Source: Cedecea sp000277545 (GTDB lineage Bacteria > Pseudomonadota > Gammaproteobacteria > Enterobacterales > Enterobacteriaceae). From it: 64,000 nucleotides of DNA. The notes under the pieces are model-generated. The model saw nothing but the letters and a program-made list of their open reading frames with translations. It had not been told where the DNA came from and made no database searches. The position numbers and the translations under genes were made by a program. The stretch lies in the NCBI GenBank assembly GCA_050847315.1, contig CP193791.1. The stretch is one strand, 5' to 3'. Each line of letters opens with the position of its first letter. Positions within the stretch are counted from its first letter, which is position 1. This document shows positions 44,986 to 53,731 of this stretch, piece after piece.

Positions 44986-45038
44986 TTTCTGCTCAGGCGC
45001 TATTTTGCTATTCTGCGCCCCTAGTTGATGGGGGTTGT

Positions 45039-45512
45039 ATGTTAAATATCGTTTTGTTTGAGCCAGAAATTCCGCCCAATACCGGGAACATTATCCGCCT
45101 GTGCGCCAACACTGGTTTCCGCCTGCACATCATCGAGCCAATGGGCTTTCCCTGGGATGATAAACGCCTGCGTCGCGCCGGGCTGGATTATCACGAATTT
45201 ACGACAGTGCTGCGCCATCGCGACTATAACGCCTTTCTGGAAGCCGAAAACCCTCAGCGCCTGTTTGCATTAACAACCAAAGGAACACCCGCCCACAGTG
45301 CTGTGAGCTATCAGGCTGGGGATTATTTGATGTTTGGCCCGGAAACTCGCGGGCTACCCGCTGAGATACTGAACGCCATGCCGCCAGAACAAAAGATTCG
45401 CATTCCCATGATGCCGGACAGCCGCAGCATGAACCTCTCTAACTCGGTGTCCGTGGTGGTCTATGAGGCCTGGCGCCAGCTAGGGTATCAGGGCGCTGTT
45501 CTCAGAAGCTAA
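45039..45512 (+). CDS. trmL: TrmL, tRNA (cytidine/uridine-2'-O)-methyltransferase
   Basis: SPOUT-class enzyme that methylates position 34 of tRNA-Leu isoacceptors. 157 residues; conserved PEIPPNTGNIIRLCANTG near 8-25 and the knot motif FGPETRGLPAEIL near 99-111 with IPMMPDSRSMNLSNSVSVVVYE near 122-143. Stop overlaps that of cysE by four bases in a convergent layout, as in E. coli. Confidence 0.97.
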   Translation: MLNIVLFEPEIPPNTGNIIRLCANTGFRLHIIEPMGFPWDDKRLRRAGLDYHEFTTVLRHRDYNAFLEAENPQRLFALTTKGTPAHSAVSYQAGDYLMFGPETRGLPAEILNAMPPEQKIRIPMMPDSRSMNLSNSVSVVVYEAWRQLGYQGAVLRS

Positions 45513-46324
45513 ATGCCGTCGCCGTATTCAAAGCCTGCGCCGTTGAAGTGCTGATCCATATCTATCGCTGGCTTGTCACTTCCCGGCGTACCCACGATTC
45601 GCGCCGGCACGCCAGCTGCCGTTGTATGCGGCGGAACAGGCTGCAGCACGACGGAGCCTGCGCCAATTTTTGCGCCGGTTCCGACCTCAATATTGCCGAG
45701 GATCTTGGCACCCGCACCAATCATTACGCCTTCGCGGATTTTCGGATGGCGATCGCCACTGGTTTTACCGGTACCGCCCAGCGTGACTGATTGCAGAATA
45801 GACACATCGTTTTCGACGACCGCAGTCTCACCAATGACAATCCCGGTGGCATGGTCAAGCATAATCCCGCACCCAATTTTTGCCGCAGGGTGAATATCAA
45901 CCTGGAAAGAGACGGAGACCTGGTTCTGCAAGAAGATAGCCAGCGCCTGTCGCCCCTGCAGCCAAAGCCAATGGCCAATGCGATACGCCTGCAGCGCATG
46001 GAAGCCTTTAAGATAAAGCAGCGGCGTTGAATACTTGTCTACCGCGGGGTCACGCGTACGCACCGCCTGGATGTCGCAAGCGGCAGAGGCAATCATCTGC
46101 GGATCGGCAGCGTAGGCCTCTTCAACCACTTCGCGAATGGCAATGGCCGGCATAATCGGCGAAGCCAGCTTATTGGCCAACATGTAGCTGAGCGCGTTTC
46201 CAAGATTATCGTGCTTGAGGAGCGTCGCATGATAAAAACTGGCCAACATGGGTTCACAATCCGCAAGCGCTCGCGCTTCGGCTTTAATATTGCTCCACAC
46301 CAAATCCAGTTCTTCAGACGACAT
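45509..46324 (-). CDS. cysE: CysE, serine O-acetyltransferase
   Basis: First step of cysteine synthesis: acetylates serine with acetyl-CoA; feedback-inhibited by cysteine. ATG 46324 gives 271 residues (MSSEELDLVWSNI). Left-handed beta-helix hexapeptide repeats fill residues ~140-230 (e.g. IGCGIMLDHATGIVIGETAVV), with the catalytic His in that block, and the CysK-binding C-terminal tail ends in GDGI. Downstream of secB-gpsA in an apparent operon, with a short hairpin (46351-46368) ahead of its start. Confidence 0.97.
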   Translation of the reverse strand: MSSEELDLVWSNIKAEARALADCEPMLASFYHATLLKHDNLGNALSYMLANKLASPIMPAIAIREVVEEAYAADPQMIASAACDIQAVRTRDPAVDKYSTPLLYLKGFHALQAYRIGHWLWLQGRQALAIFLQNQVSVSFQVDIHPAAKIGCGIMLDHATGIVIGETAVVENDVSILQSVTLGGTGKTSGDRHPKIREGVMIGAGAKILGNIEVGTGAKIGAGSVVLQPVPPHTTAAGVPARIVGTPGSDKPAIDMDQHFNGAGFEYGDGI

Positions 46325-46402
46325 TGCTCTCTCCAGACAGAAAAACAACGCCCGACACCAGGGTCGGGACGTTTCAGTTATTGCGGTGTATTAGGCGATC
46401 CT

Positions 46403-47422
46403 TCATTTGCCGCTTCGTTCATCCTTACGAGTACGACCAAGCAACGTTAATGCTGCCTCGCGCGCATTTTTTCCGCAATACAATACCTGATAAATTTCCT
46501 CGGTTATTGGCATTTCGACGCCTACCCGAGCCGCCAGCTCGCGAACTTCTTTGGTATTGCGATAGCCTTCAACCACCTGGCCAATCTTTTGCTGTGCTCC
46601 ATCTACATCCATTCCTTGACCGAGCATCATGCCAAAGCGACGGTTGCGAGACTGGTTGTCGGTACAGGTCAGTACCAGATCGCCCAAGCCGGCCATGCCC
46701 ATAAAGGTTTCCGGCGAAGCACCGAGCGCGCTGCCAAGGCGAGTCATCTCCGCGAGACCACGAGTGATAAGCGCAGTACGCGCATTGGCGCCAAACCCGA
46801 TGCCGTCCGACATCCCTGCGCCAATAGCGATAACGTTTTTAACCGCACCGCCAAGCTGAACGCCGATGAAATCAGGATTGCTGTAGACACGGAAGCTTTT
46901 ACCGCAGTGCAGAAGATGTTGGAGGTCATCCGCAAACTGGTCATCGGTTGCCGCAAGCGCAATCGCCGTCGGTAAACCTGCTGCCAGCTCTTTCGCGAAT
47001 GTTGGGCCAGAAATGACGGCCAGGGGAACATCATCCCCCAGCGCCTCTCGGGCAACATCCTGCAGTAGACGACCCGTTTCAGCTTCCAGCCCTTTTGTCG
47101 CCCACACAATACGTGCATCCGGGCGCATCAGCGGCTTGATTTGGCGCAACACTTGCCCAAACACATGGCTCGGTACAACCACCAGAATATTACGGCTGGC
47201 GGCCAACGCTACGGCTAAATCACTCTCAAGATGTAAAGTGTCGGGAAAAGGGACATCGGGCAGGAAAGCCGCATTGCAGCGATCGGCCTGCAGCGTGGCA
47301 ATATGTTTGGCATCATGACCCCACAACACAACGTGGTGGCCATTTCTCGCAAGGGTGATTGCGAGAGCGGTGCCGTAAGAGCCGGCACCGATAACAGTCA
47401 TTGAAGCATTAAGGCTGTTCAT
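46403..47422 (-). CDS. gpsA: GpsA, sn-glycerol-3-phosphate dehydrogenase [NAD(P)+]
   Basis: Biosynthetic enzyme making glycerol-3-phosphate for phospholipids. 339 residues: Rossmann GAGSYGTALAI near 12-22, KGLEAETGRLLQ near 110, and the catalytic Lys in GGAVKNVIAIGAGM near 190. The ATG overlaps the secB stop (TGATG, one base). C-terminus differs in its last ~10 residues from E. coli. Confidence 0.97.
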   Translation of the reverse strand: MNSLNASMTVIGAGSYGTALAITLARNGHHVVLWGHDAKHIATLQADRCNAAFLPDVPFPDTLHLESDLAVALAASRNILVVVPSHVFGQVLRQIKPLMRPDARIVWATKGLEAETGRLLQDVAREALGDDVPLAVISGPTFAKELAAGLPTAIALAATDDQFADDLQHLLHCGKSFRVYSNPDFIGVQLGGAVKNVIAIGAGMSDGIGFGANARTALITRGLAEMTRLGSALGASPETFMGMAGLGDLVLTCTDNQSRNRRFGMMLGQGMDVDGAQQKIGQVVEGYRNTKEVRELAARVGVEMPITEEIYQVLYCGKNAREAALTLLGRTRKDERSGK

Positions 47423-47889
47423 CAGGCATCCTGATGGTTTTCAGCACCTTCGCCAGCTTGCTGCTGCAGATAGTTCATGAACAACGCATCGAAGTTAACC
47501 GGTGCAAGGTTCAGCTGCGGGAAAGTGCCGCGAGAAACCAGGCTAGTGATACATTCACGCGCATATGGGAACAGAATGTTCGGGCAGTATGCGCCCAGGC
47601 AATGCGCCAGCTGCGTGCCTTCGATACCGTCAACGGAGAAGATACCCGCCTGCTGAACTTCACACAGGAAAGCGGTGTCTTCACCCAGCGTAGCGGTCAC
47701 GGTTACGCGCAGCACAACTTCATAAACATTTTCAGCCAGTTGGCTGGATGCAGTATCCAGATCCAGTTTTACTTCCGGCTGCCAGTCTTTCTGGAAAACG
47801 TGCGGTGCGTTAGGTGCTTCGAAAGAGACATCCTTGGTGTAAACACGCTGAATCTGGAAACCCATTTCTGTATTGTTTTGTTCTGACAT
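47422..47889 (-). CDS. secB: SecB, protein-export chaperone
   Basis: Tetrameric chaperone that keeps preproteins unfolded and hands them to SecA. 155 residues; conserved MSEQNNTEMGFQIQRVYTKD at the N-terminus and the SecA-contacting region around residues 75-115. Precedes gpsA with a one-base overlap and follows grxC by ~56 bases. Confidence 0.98.
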   Translation of the reverse strand: MSEQNNTEMGFQIQRVYTKDVSFEAPNAPHVFQKDWQPEVKLDLDTASSQLAENVYEVVLRVTVTATLGEDTAFLCEVQQAGIFSVDGIEGTQLAHCLGAYCPNILFPYARECITSLVSRGTFPQLNLAPVNFDALFMNYLQQQAGEGAENHQDA

Positions 47890-47945
47890 TGTTAACCCTT
47901 AAATTTAAACGTCCTTACTCTGCGATACACGGCAGACAAACCGCA

Positions 47946-48197
47946 CTAGCTCAGCAGGGGATCGAGTCCACCACGCGCATCCAGTGCGTACAAGTCATCG
48001 CAACCGCCAATGTGCTGTGCGTCAATAAAAATCTGCGGTACCGTGGTGCGACCACTGCGTTTGATCATCTCTTCCCGCTTAGCGGCATCACCATCAATAG
48101 GTAATTCCTGAAACGCCACGCCTTTTTCGTTCAGCAGGGCTTTTGCACGGTGGCAAAAAGGACAAGTCGCTTTGGTATAGATCTCAATATTCGCCAT
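47946..48197 (-). CDS. grxC: GrxC, glutaredoxin 3
   Basis: Small thiol-disulfide oxidoreductase reducing ribonucleotide reductase and mixed disulfides with glutathione. 83 residues, thioredoxin fold. The active site reads CPFC (residues 12-15) instead of the E. coli CPYC; both cysteines remain. cis-Pro region TTVPQIFID near 50-58 and glutathione-binding GGCDDL near 63-68 are intact. Confidence 0.96.
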   Translation of the reverse strand: MANIEIYTKATCPFCHRAKALLNEKGVAFQELPIDGDAAKREEMIKRSGRTTVPQIFIDAQHIGGCDDLYALDARGGLDPLLS

Positions 48198-48218
48198 GGT
48201 TTACCTCAGTTTTCCAGA

Positions 48219-48650
48219 TTATTTACCGCGAACCAGCGGCAGGTTTTCCCCGCTCCAGCCGGCAATACCTTCTTTTAGCAGCGCAACATGCTCAAAACCA
48301 GCCTTGTGCAACAAAGCCGCTGATTCTTGTGAAGAAACACCGTTAGCGCATACCACAATAATGGGCTTCGCTTTATGTTTTTCAAGTTCACCCAAGTTGC
48401 CGTTTTTGATTTCAGTTGGCAGCACGTTCAGTGAATTTGCAATGTGGCCTTTACGGAAGTCGTCACGCTGGCGCACATCAACCACCACCGCATCTTCTTT
48501 GTTAATTAAGCGAGTGGCTTCACCACGAGTGATCACTTTAACTTTAGAGGCCAGGCCTTTAAAGGTCATGAAAAGTACCGCGGCCAGCAGGCCAACCCAC
48601 GCCAGACTAAGTATGGGGTGGCGACCAACGAATTGCATAATTTCTTGCAT
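48219..48650 (-). CDS. yibN: YibN, membrane-anchored rhodanese-like protein
   Basis: Inner-membrane protein with an N-terminal segment (~12-32) and a cytoplasmic rhodanese-like domain. ATG 48650 gives 143 residues, the E. coli length. The active-loop region reads VVCANGVSSQESA, with a cysteine at the canonical rhodanese position, whereas the E. coli protein has VVDGSGMQCQEPA from memory. Sulfurtransferase activity is therefore possible here but unproven. Upstream of grxC-secB. Confidence 0.9.
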   Translation of the reverse strand: MQEIMQFVGRHPILSLAWVGLLAAVLFMTFKGLASKVKVITRGEATRLINKEDAVVVDVRQRDDFRKGHIANSLNVLPTEIKNGNLGELEKHKAKPIIVVCANGVSSQESAALLHKAGFEHVALLKEGIAGWSGENLPLVRGK

Positions 48651-48897
48651 GGGGGGTAATAACTCCCGACTAAGTAATGATGAGAAAACCAGGTGGGGAG
48701 TATACCTTCGCGTTGTGGCAATTACAGCCAGTCTGAATAATGTTATGTGGATTCTGCGGGCTGTTACGGAAAAAAAGAACCAGACTGATGAAATCCGATC
48801 GCCATCCAACCTCTTTCTTTGATCTTCCGCGGCTATTCGCCCGGATCGGCTGTAGTAAAATTACGCAAATTTTGTCTTAGACTCAGAGGTTGTTGCA

Positions 48898-50445
48898 ATG
48901 TCGGTTACTAAAAAACCTATGGTCCTGGTCATTCTCGATGGCTATGGCCACCGCGAAGAGCAGCAGGATAACGCGATTCTTAATGCTAAAACGCCGGTGA
49001 TGGATAGCCTGTGGGCCCAGCGCCTGCATACCCTGATCAACGCATCAGGCCTGGAAGTCGGCCTGCCAGACGGGCAAATGGGTAACTCCGAAGTGGGCCA
49101 CGTCAACCTCGGTGCCGGCCGCATCGTCTACCAGGATCTGACTCGCCTGGACGTTGAAATTAAAGAACGTGCTTTCTTTGCTAATCCGGTCCTGACCGGT
49201 GCGGTAGACAAAGCCGTTGCCGCCGGTAAAGCGGTACATATCATGGGTCTGGTTTCTCCCGGTGGCGTTCACAGCCATGAAGACCATATTCTGGCGATGA
49301 TCGAGCTGGCGGCCGAGCGAGGCGCTGAAGCTATTTATCTGCATGCTTTCCTTGATGGCCGTGACACGCCGCCACGCAGCGCAGAGTCTTCCCTGAAGAA
49401 ATTTGCCGACAAGTTCGCTGAGCTGGGCAAAGGCCGCGTTGCCACCCTGATTGGCCGTTACTACGCTATGGACCGCGACAACCGCTGGGATCGCGTTGAG
49501 CTGGCTTACGACCTGATGACTCAGGCCAAAGGGGAATTCCAGGCAGACAATGCGGTTGCTGGTCTGGAAGCCGCTTACGCTCGTGACGAAAACGATGAAT
49601 TCGTTAAGCCAACCGTGATTCGCGCCGCAGGTGAAGCCGAATCTGCTATGAACGACGGCGATGCATTAATCTTCATGAACTTCCGTGCTGACCGTGCCCG
49701 CCAGATCACTCGCGCCTTTGTTAACGGCGATTTCGACGGCTTCAGCCGCAAAAAAGTGGTGCAGTTTGGCGACTTCGTGATGCTGACTGAATATGCCGCA
49801 GACATTAAAACGGCCTGCGCTTACCCACCAGCGTCACTGACCAATACTTTCGGTGAGTGGATGGCGAAACACAATAAAACTCAGTTACGCATCTCCGAAA
49901 CCGAGAAATACGCTCACGTGACCTTCTTCTACAACGGCGGCGTTGAAGAGCCGTTCGCGGGTGAAGATCGCGTCCTGGTGAATTCTCCGAAAGTGGCGAC
50001 CTACGATTTGCAGCCTGAAATGAGCTCTGCTGAACTGACCGATAAGCTGCTGAGTGCCATCAACAGCGGCAAGTACGACACCATCATCTGCAACTACCCG
50101 AACGGTGACATGGTTGGCCACACCGGCGTCTATGATGCTGCGATTTCCGCCGTTGAAGCCCTCGACAACTGTGTCGCTCAGGTGGTTAAAGCCGTTGAGG
50201 CCGTTGGCGGTCAGCTGTTGATCACTGCAGATCACGGTAACGCTGAGCAAATGCGCGACCCGGCTACCGGCCAGGCCCATACCGCGCACACCAGCCTGCC
50301 GGTTCCGCTGATCTACGTGGGTGAAAAAAACCTGAAAGCTGTCGCTGGCGGCAAGCTTTCGGACATCGCGCCAACCATGTTGAGCCTGATGGGAATGGAA
50401 ATCCCGCACGAGATGACTGGCAAGCCGCTGTTCATCGTGGAATAA
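48898..50445 (+). CDS. gpmI: GpmI, cofactor-independent phosphoglycerate mutase
   Basis: Manganese enzyme interconverting 3- and 2-phosphoglycerate. 515 residues with an alkaline-phosphatase-type fold; the phospho-Ser is in GQMGNSEVGHVNLGAG near residue 64, Mn ligands in NYPNGDMVGHTG (near 403) and TADHGNAEQM (near 445). First of gpmI-envC-yibQ, 9-base gap to envC. Confidence 0.97.
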   Translation: MSVTKKPMVLVILDGYGHREEQQDNAILNAKTPVMDSLWAQRLHTLINASGLEVGLPDGQMGNSEVGHVNLGAGRIVYQDLTRLDVEIKERAFFANPVLTGAVDKAVAAGKAVHIMGLVSPGGVHSHEDHILAMIELAAERGAEAIYLHAFLDGRDTPPRSAESSLKKFADKFAELGKGRVATLIGRYYAMDRDNRWDRVELAYDLMTQAKGEFQADNAVAGLEAAYARDENDEFVKPTVIRAAGEAESAMNDGDALIFMNFRADRARQITRAFVNGDFDGFSRKKVVQFGDFVMLTEYAADIKTACAYPPASLTNTFGEWMAKHNKTQLRISETEKYAHVTFFYNGGVEEPFAGEDRVLVNSPKVATYDLQPEMSSAELTDKLLSAINSGKYDTIICNYPNGDMVGHTGVYDAAISAVEALDNCVAQVVKAVEAVGGQLLITADHGNAEQMRDPATGQAHTAHTSLPVPLIYVGEKNLKAVAGGKLSDIAPTMLSLMGMEIPHEMTGKPLFIVE

Positions 50446-50454
50446 TCCCTCCCC

Positions 50455-51717
50455 ATGAGGGGAAAGGCGATTTTTTCAAAGACATGGGCTGTGAAGCCCG
50501 TTATCTACGCCAGCGTGTTTAGCGCTGGCGTCTTGTTATGGCCTTTTTCCAGCCACGCTGACGACAAGCAGCAGCTGCAATCCATTCAACAGGATATCGC
50601 TGCCAAAGAGCGTGCGGTGCGTCAGCAGCAGCAGCAACGCTCCGTTTTACTCGCTCAGCTCAAAGCTCAGGAAGAAGCGATTTCCGCGGCCAGCCGTAAG
50701 CTGCGCGAAACCCAGAACACCCTCGCCGATTTAAACAATCAAATCGCGACGCTGAACAACTCCCTCGCCAAACTGCAAAAACAGCAGGCAACCCAGGAAC
50801 GTAACCTGGCTGCTCAGCTAGATGCGGCGTTTCGTCAGGGTCAGCATACTGGTATTCAGTTGATTCTTAGCGGCGAAGAAAGCCAGCGTGGCCAGCGCCT
50901 GCAGGCTTATTTCGGTTACCTTAATGCTGCGCGTCAGCAGACTATCGAAGCGTTAAAACAGACCAAAGCAGAAGCCGCACAGCAGAAAACCGAGCTGGAA
51001 AGTAAGCAAAGCGAGCAGCAAACCTTGCTGTATGACCAGCAGGCGCAACAGGCCAAGCTGGAGAGCGCCCGCAACGAACGCAAAAAGACGCTGGCAGGCC
51101 TGGAATCCTCCATTCAGCAGGATCAGCAGAAGCTGAGTGAGATGCGCCAGAACCAGACGCGCTTACAAAATCAGATAGCCCGTGCAGAAGCAGCGGCAAA
51201 AGCTCGAGCCGAGCGTGAGGCACGCGAAGCAGAGCAGGTTCGTAATAAACAGCAGGAAGCCTCCAACAAAGGCACAACCTACAAGCCAACCGAAAGCGAA
51301 CGTTCATTAATGTCGAGAACAGGTGGCCTGGGTGCGCCACGTGGGCAGGCATACTGGCCGGTTCGCGGTTCGTTACTGCATCGCTATGGCGAACAGCTGC
51401 AAGGTGAACTACGTTGGAAAGGTATCGTTATTGCTGCGTCAGAAGGCACAGAAGTTAAAGCCATTGCCGACGGACGCGTGATCCTTGCCGACTGGCTTCA
51501 GGGCTATGGTCTTGTTGTCGTCATTGAACACGGTAAAGGCGATATGAGTCTCTACGGCTACAACCAGAGCGCGTTGGTCAGCGTCGGCACCCAGGTACGT
51601 GCCGGACAACCTATTGCACTGGTCGGTAGCAGTGGCGGCCAGGGCCGTCCGTCACTCTATTTCGAAATTCGTCGCCAGGGCCAGGCAGTGAATCCACAAC
51701 CGTGGTTGGGAAGATAA
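50455..51717 (+). CDS. envC: EnvC, activator of septal amidases AmiA/AmiB
   Basis: Periplasmic divisome protein that activates murein amidases during cell separation. 420 residues: signal peptide ~1-36 (VIYASVFSAGVLLWPFSSHA), long coiled coil ~40-270 (QQQQ, KQKQ repeats), then a C-terminal LytM domain ~290-420. Catalytic zinc ligands are missing: GEQLQGELRWKG replaces the first HxxxD motif and SLYFEIRR replaces HxH, so it cannot cleave peptidoglycan, as known for EnvC. Between gpmI and yibQ. Confidence 0.97.
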   Translation: MRGKAIFSKTWAVKPVIYASVFSAGVLLWPFSSHADDKQQLQSIQQDIAAKERAVRQQQQQRSVLLAQLKAQEEAISAASRKLRETQNTLADLNNQIATLNNSLAKLQKQQATQERNLAAQLDAAFRQGQHTGIQLILSGEESQRGQRLQAYFGYLNAARQQTIEALKQTKAEAAQQKTELESKQSEQQTLLYDQQAQQAKLESARNERKKTLAGLESSIQQDQQKLSEMRQNQTRLQNQIARAEAAAKARAEREAREAEQVRNKQQEASNKGTTYKPTESERSLMSRTGGLGAPRGQAYWPVRGSLLHRYGEQLQGELRWKGIVIAASEGTEVKAIADGRVILADWLQGYGLVVVIEHGKGDMSLYGYNQSALVSVGTQVRAGQPIALVGSSGGQGRPSLYFEIRRQGQAVNPQPWLGR

Positions 51718-51720
51718 GTT

Positions 51721-52656
51721 TTGCCTCAGTTCCGCACCGTTTTTTTCGCCGCCGCCAGCGGGCTAATGCTGGCAACCTCCGCGTGGGCCGGCAAGCTCTC
51801 AATCGTCATCGACGACTTCGGCTATCGTCCTCAACAGGAAAACCAGGTGCTGGCCCTGCCGACTAACGTCTCTGTCGCCGTGCTACCCAACGCACCACAC
51901 GCTCGCGAAATGGCCACTAAAGCCCATAATGCCGGGCACGAAGTTCTGATCCATCTGCCGATGGCGCCACTTAGCAAACAACCGCTAGAGAAAGATACGC
52001 TCCGCCCGGACATGAGCAGCAGCGAAATCGAGAGAATTATCCGCGACGCGGTGAACAAAGTCCCTTATGCAGTTGGGATGAATAACCATATGGGCAGCGC
52101 GATGACCTCCAGCCTGTTCGGTATGCAAAAAGTGATGCTGTCGCTGGAGCAGTACAATCTCTATTTCCTGGACAGCATGACCATCGGTAACAGCCAGGCC
52201 ACGCGCGCCGCGGTCGGCACTCGTGTCAAAGTGATTAAGCGGAAAGTGTTCCTCGACGATACTCAGAACGAAGCGGATATCCGCTTTCAGTTCAATCGCG
52301 CTATCCAGCTTGCTCGCAAAACCGGGTCAGCAATCGCCATCGGTCACCCCCATCCTTCAACGGTTCGTGTCCTCCAGCAGATGGTGTACAACCTGCCGCC
52401 GGACATCACCCTGGTGCGGCCGAGCAGCCTGCTTAATGAGCCACAGGTAGATACCTCAACGCCGAATAATACTCAGCCGGGGAAACTGCCACCGCCGCGT
52501 AACCCGTTCCGTGGCGTGAAGGTGTGTAAACCGAAACAGCCTCTTGAGCCGGTGTACGCCATCACCTACTTTAAAGTCATCAGTGAAAGTATTGCCGAGA
52601 GCGCGCTGGTGAAATATCTCCAGCATCAGTGGCAGGGTTGGGCCAAACAGGCCTGA
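51721..52656 (+). CDS. yibQ: YibQ, divergent polysaccharide deacetylase family protein
   Basis: Exported protein of the divergent polysaccharide-deacetylase family (DUF610); function in peptidoglycan has been proposed for its neighbours but is not established. TTG start at 51721, three bases after the envC stop, gives 311 residues and MPQFRTVFFAAASGLMLATSAWA as a signal peptide. Deacetylase-like core: SIVIDDFGYRPQQEN, HLPMAPLSKQP, IAIGHPHPSTV. Third gene of gpmI-envC-yibQ. Confidence 0.92.
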   Translation: MPQFRTVFFAAASGLMLATSAWAGKLSIVIDDFGYRPQQENQVLALPTNVSVAVLPNAPHAREMATKAHNAGHEVLIHLPMAPLSKQPLEKDTLRPDMSSSEIERIIRDAVNKVPYAVGMNNHMGSAMTSSLFGMQKVMLSLEQYNLYFLDSMTIGNSQATRAAVGTRVKVIKRKVFLDDTQNEADIRFQFNRAIQLARKTGSAIAIGHPHPSTVRVLQQMVYNLPPDITLVRPSSLLNEPQVDTSTPNNTQPGKLPPPRNPFRGVKVCKPKQPLEPVYAITYFKVISESIAESALVKYLQHQWQGWAKQA

Positions 52657-52657
52657 T

Positions 52658-52689
52658 TGAAAAACCAGAGGGCGCGATGCCCTCTGGTT
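52658..52689 (-). terminator. Terminator after kbl-tdh
   Basis: AACCAGAGGGC-GCGAT-GCCCTCTGGTT with TTTTT on the minus strand only; it lies six bases past the tdh stop and could weakly help yibQ on the other strand. Confidence 0.85.
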
Positions 52690-52695
52690 CAATGA

Positions 52696-53721
52696 TTAAT
52701 CCCAGCTCAGGATAACTTTGCCTGACTGCCCGGAGCGCATCGCGTCAAAGCCTTTCTGGAACTCATCAATAGAGAAGCGGTGGGTGATAATCGGGGACAG
52801 ATCCAGGCCAGACTGAATCAGGGCGGCCATCTTGTACCAGGTTTCAAACATCTCGCGGCCATAGATACCTTTAATAAACAACCCCTTAAAGATAACTTTG
52901 GTCCAGTCGATAGACATATCTGGCGGCGGGATCCCCAGCATCGCAATACGGCCACCGTGATTCATGGTGTCAAGCATGGTGCGGAACGCCGGTGGTGCGC
53001 CGGACATCTCCAGACCCACGTCAAACCCTTCGGTCATTCCCAGCTCGCTCATCACGTCCTGCAGGCTTTCTTTGCTGACGTTGACCGCACGAGTGATTCC
53101 CATTTCACGCGCCAGCTCGAGGCGGTATTCGTTCACGTCGGTAATCACTACGTTACGCGCACCAACATGCTTTGCTACTGCCGCCGCCATGATCCCGATA
53201 GGGCCCGCGCCGGAGACCAGCACATCTTCGCCCACCAGGTCGAACGAAAGTGCCGTGTGCACTGCGTTGCCGAACGGGTCGAAGATGGAAGCCAGGTCGT
53301 CTGAGATATTGTCCGGGATCTTGAACGCATTAAACGCCGGGATAACCAAATACTCAGCAAAACAGCCAGGGCGGTTCACACCCACGCCGGTAGTGTTACG
53401 GCACAGGTGGGTACGCCCGCCGCGGCAGTTACGACAGTGTCCACAGGTGATGTGCCCTTCGCCGGAAACGCGATCGCCAATCTTGAAGCCTTTCACTTCC
53501 TGGCCTATGCCGACCACTTCACCCACGTATTCGTGGCCCACAACCATAGGAACAGGAATGGTTTTTTGCGACCATTCGTCCCAGTTGTAAATATGGACGT
53601 CGGTCCCGCAAATCGCCGTTTTACGAATTTTGATCAGCAGATCGTTATGACCCATTTCCGGCTTGGGAGCATCCGTCATCCAGATGCCTTCTTCCGCCTT
53701 CAGTTTTGCTAATGCTTTCAT
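52696..53721 (-). CDS. tdh: Tdh, L-threonine 3-dehydrogenase
   Basis: Zinc-dependent medium-chain dehydrogenase oxidising threonine to 2-amino-3-ketobutyrate. 341 residues: catalytic zinc ligands in ICGTDVHIY (Cys38) and GHEYVG (His63/Glu64), four structural cysteines in CGHCRNCRGGRTHLC (93-107), and NAD loop SGAGPIGIMAAA near 173. Ten bases behind kbl; the two form the threonine-to-glycine pathway, Lrp-regulated in E. coli. Confidence 0.98.
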   Translation of the reverse strand: MKALAKLKAEEGIWMTDAPKPEMGHNDLLIKIRKTAICGTDVHIYNWDEWSQKTIPVPMVVGHEYVGEVVGIGQEVKGFKIGDRVSGEGHITCGHCRNCRGGRTHLCRNTTGVGVNRPGCFAEYLVIPAFNAFKIPDNISDDLASIFDPFGNAVHTALSFDLVGEDVLVSGAGPIGIMAAAVAKHVGARNVVITDVNEYRLELAREMGITRAVNVSKESLQDVMSELGMTEGFDVGLEMSGAPPAFRTMLDTMNHGGRIAMLGIPPPDMSIDWTKVIFKGLFIKGIYGREMFETWYKMAALIQSGLDLSPIITHRFSIDEFQKGFDAMRSGQSGKVILSWD

Positions 53722-53731
53722 GACCGCTCCC

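Noticed and set aside
46351..46368. Short hairpin between gpsA and cysE as a terminator
   Set aside because: Six-bp stem with a T-run four bases later; more likely a weak attenuator, not called as a feature.
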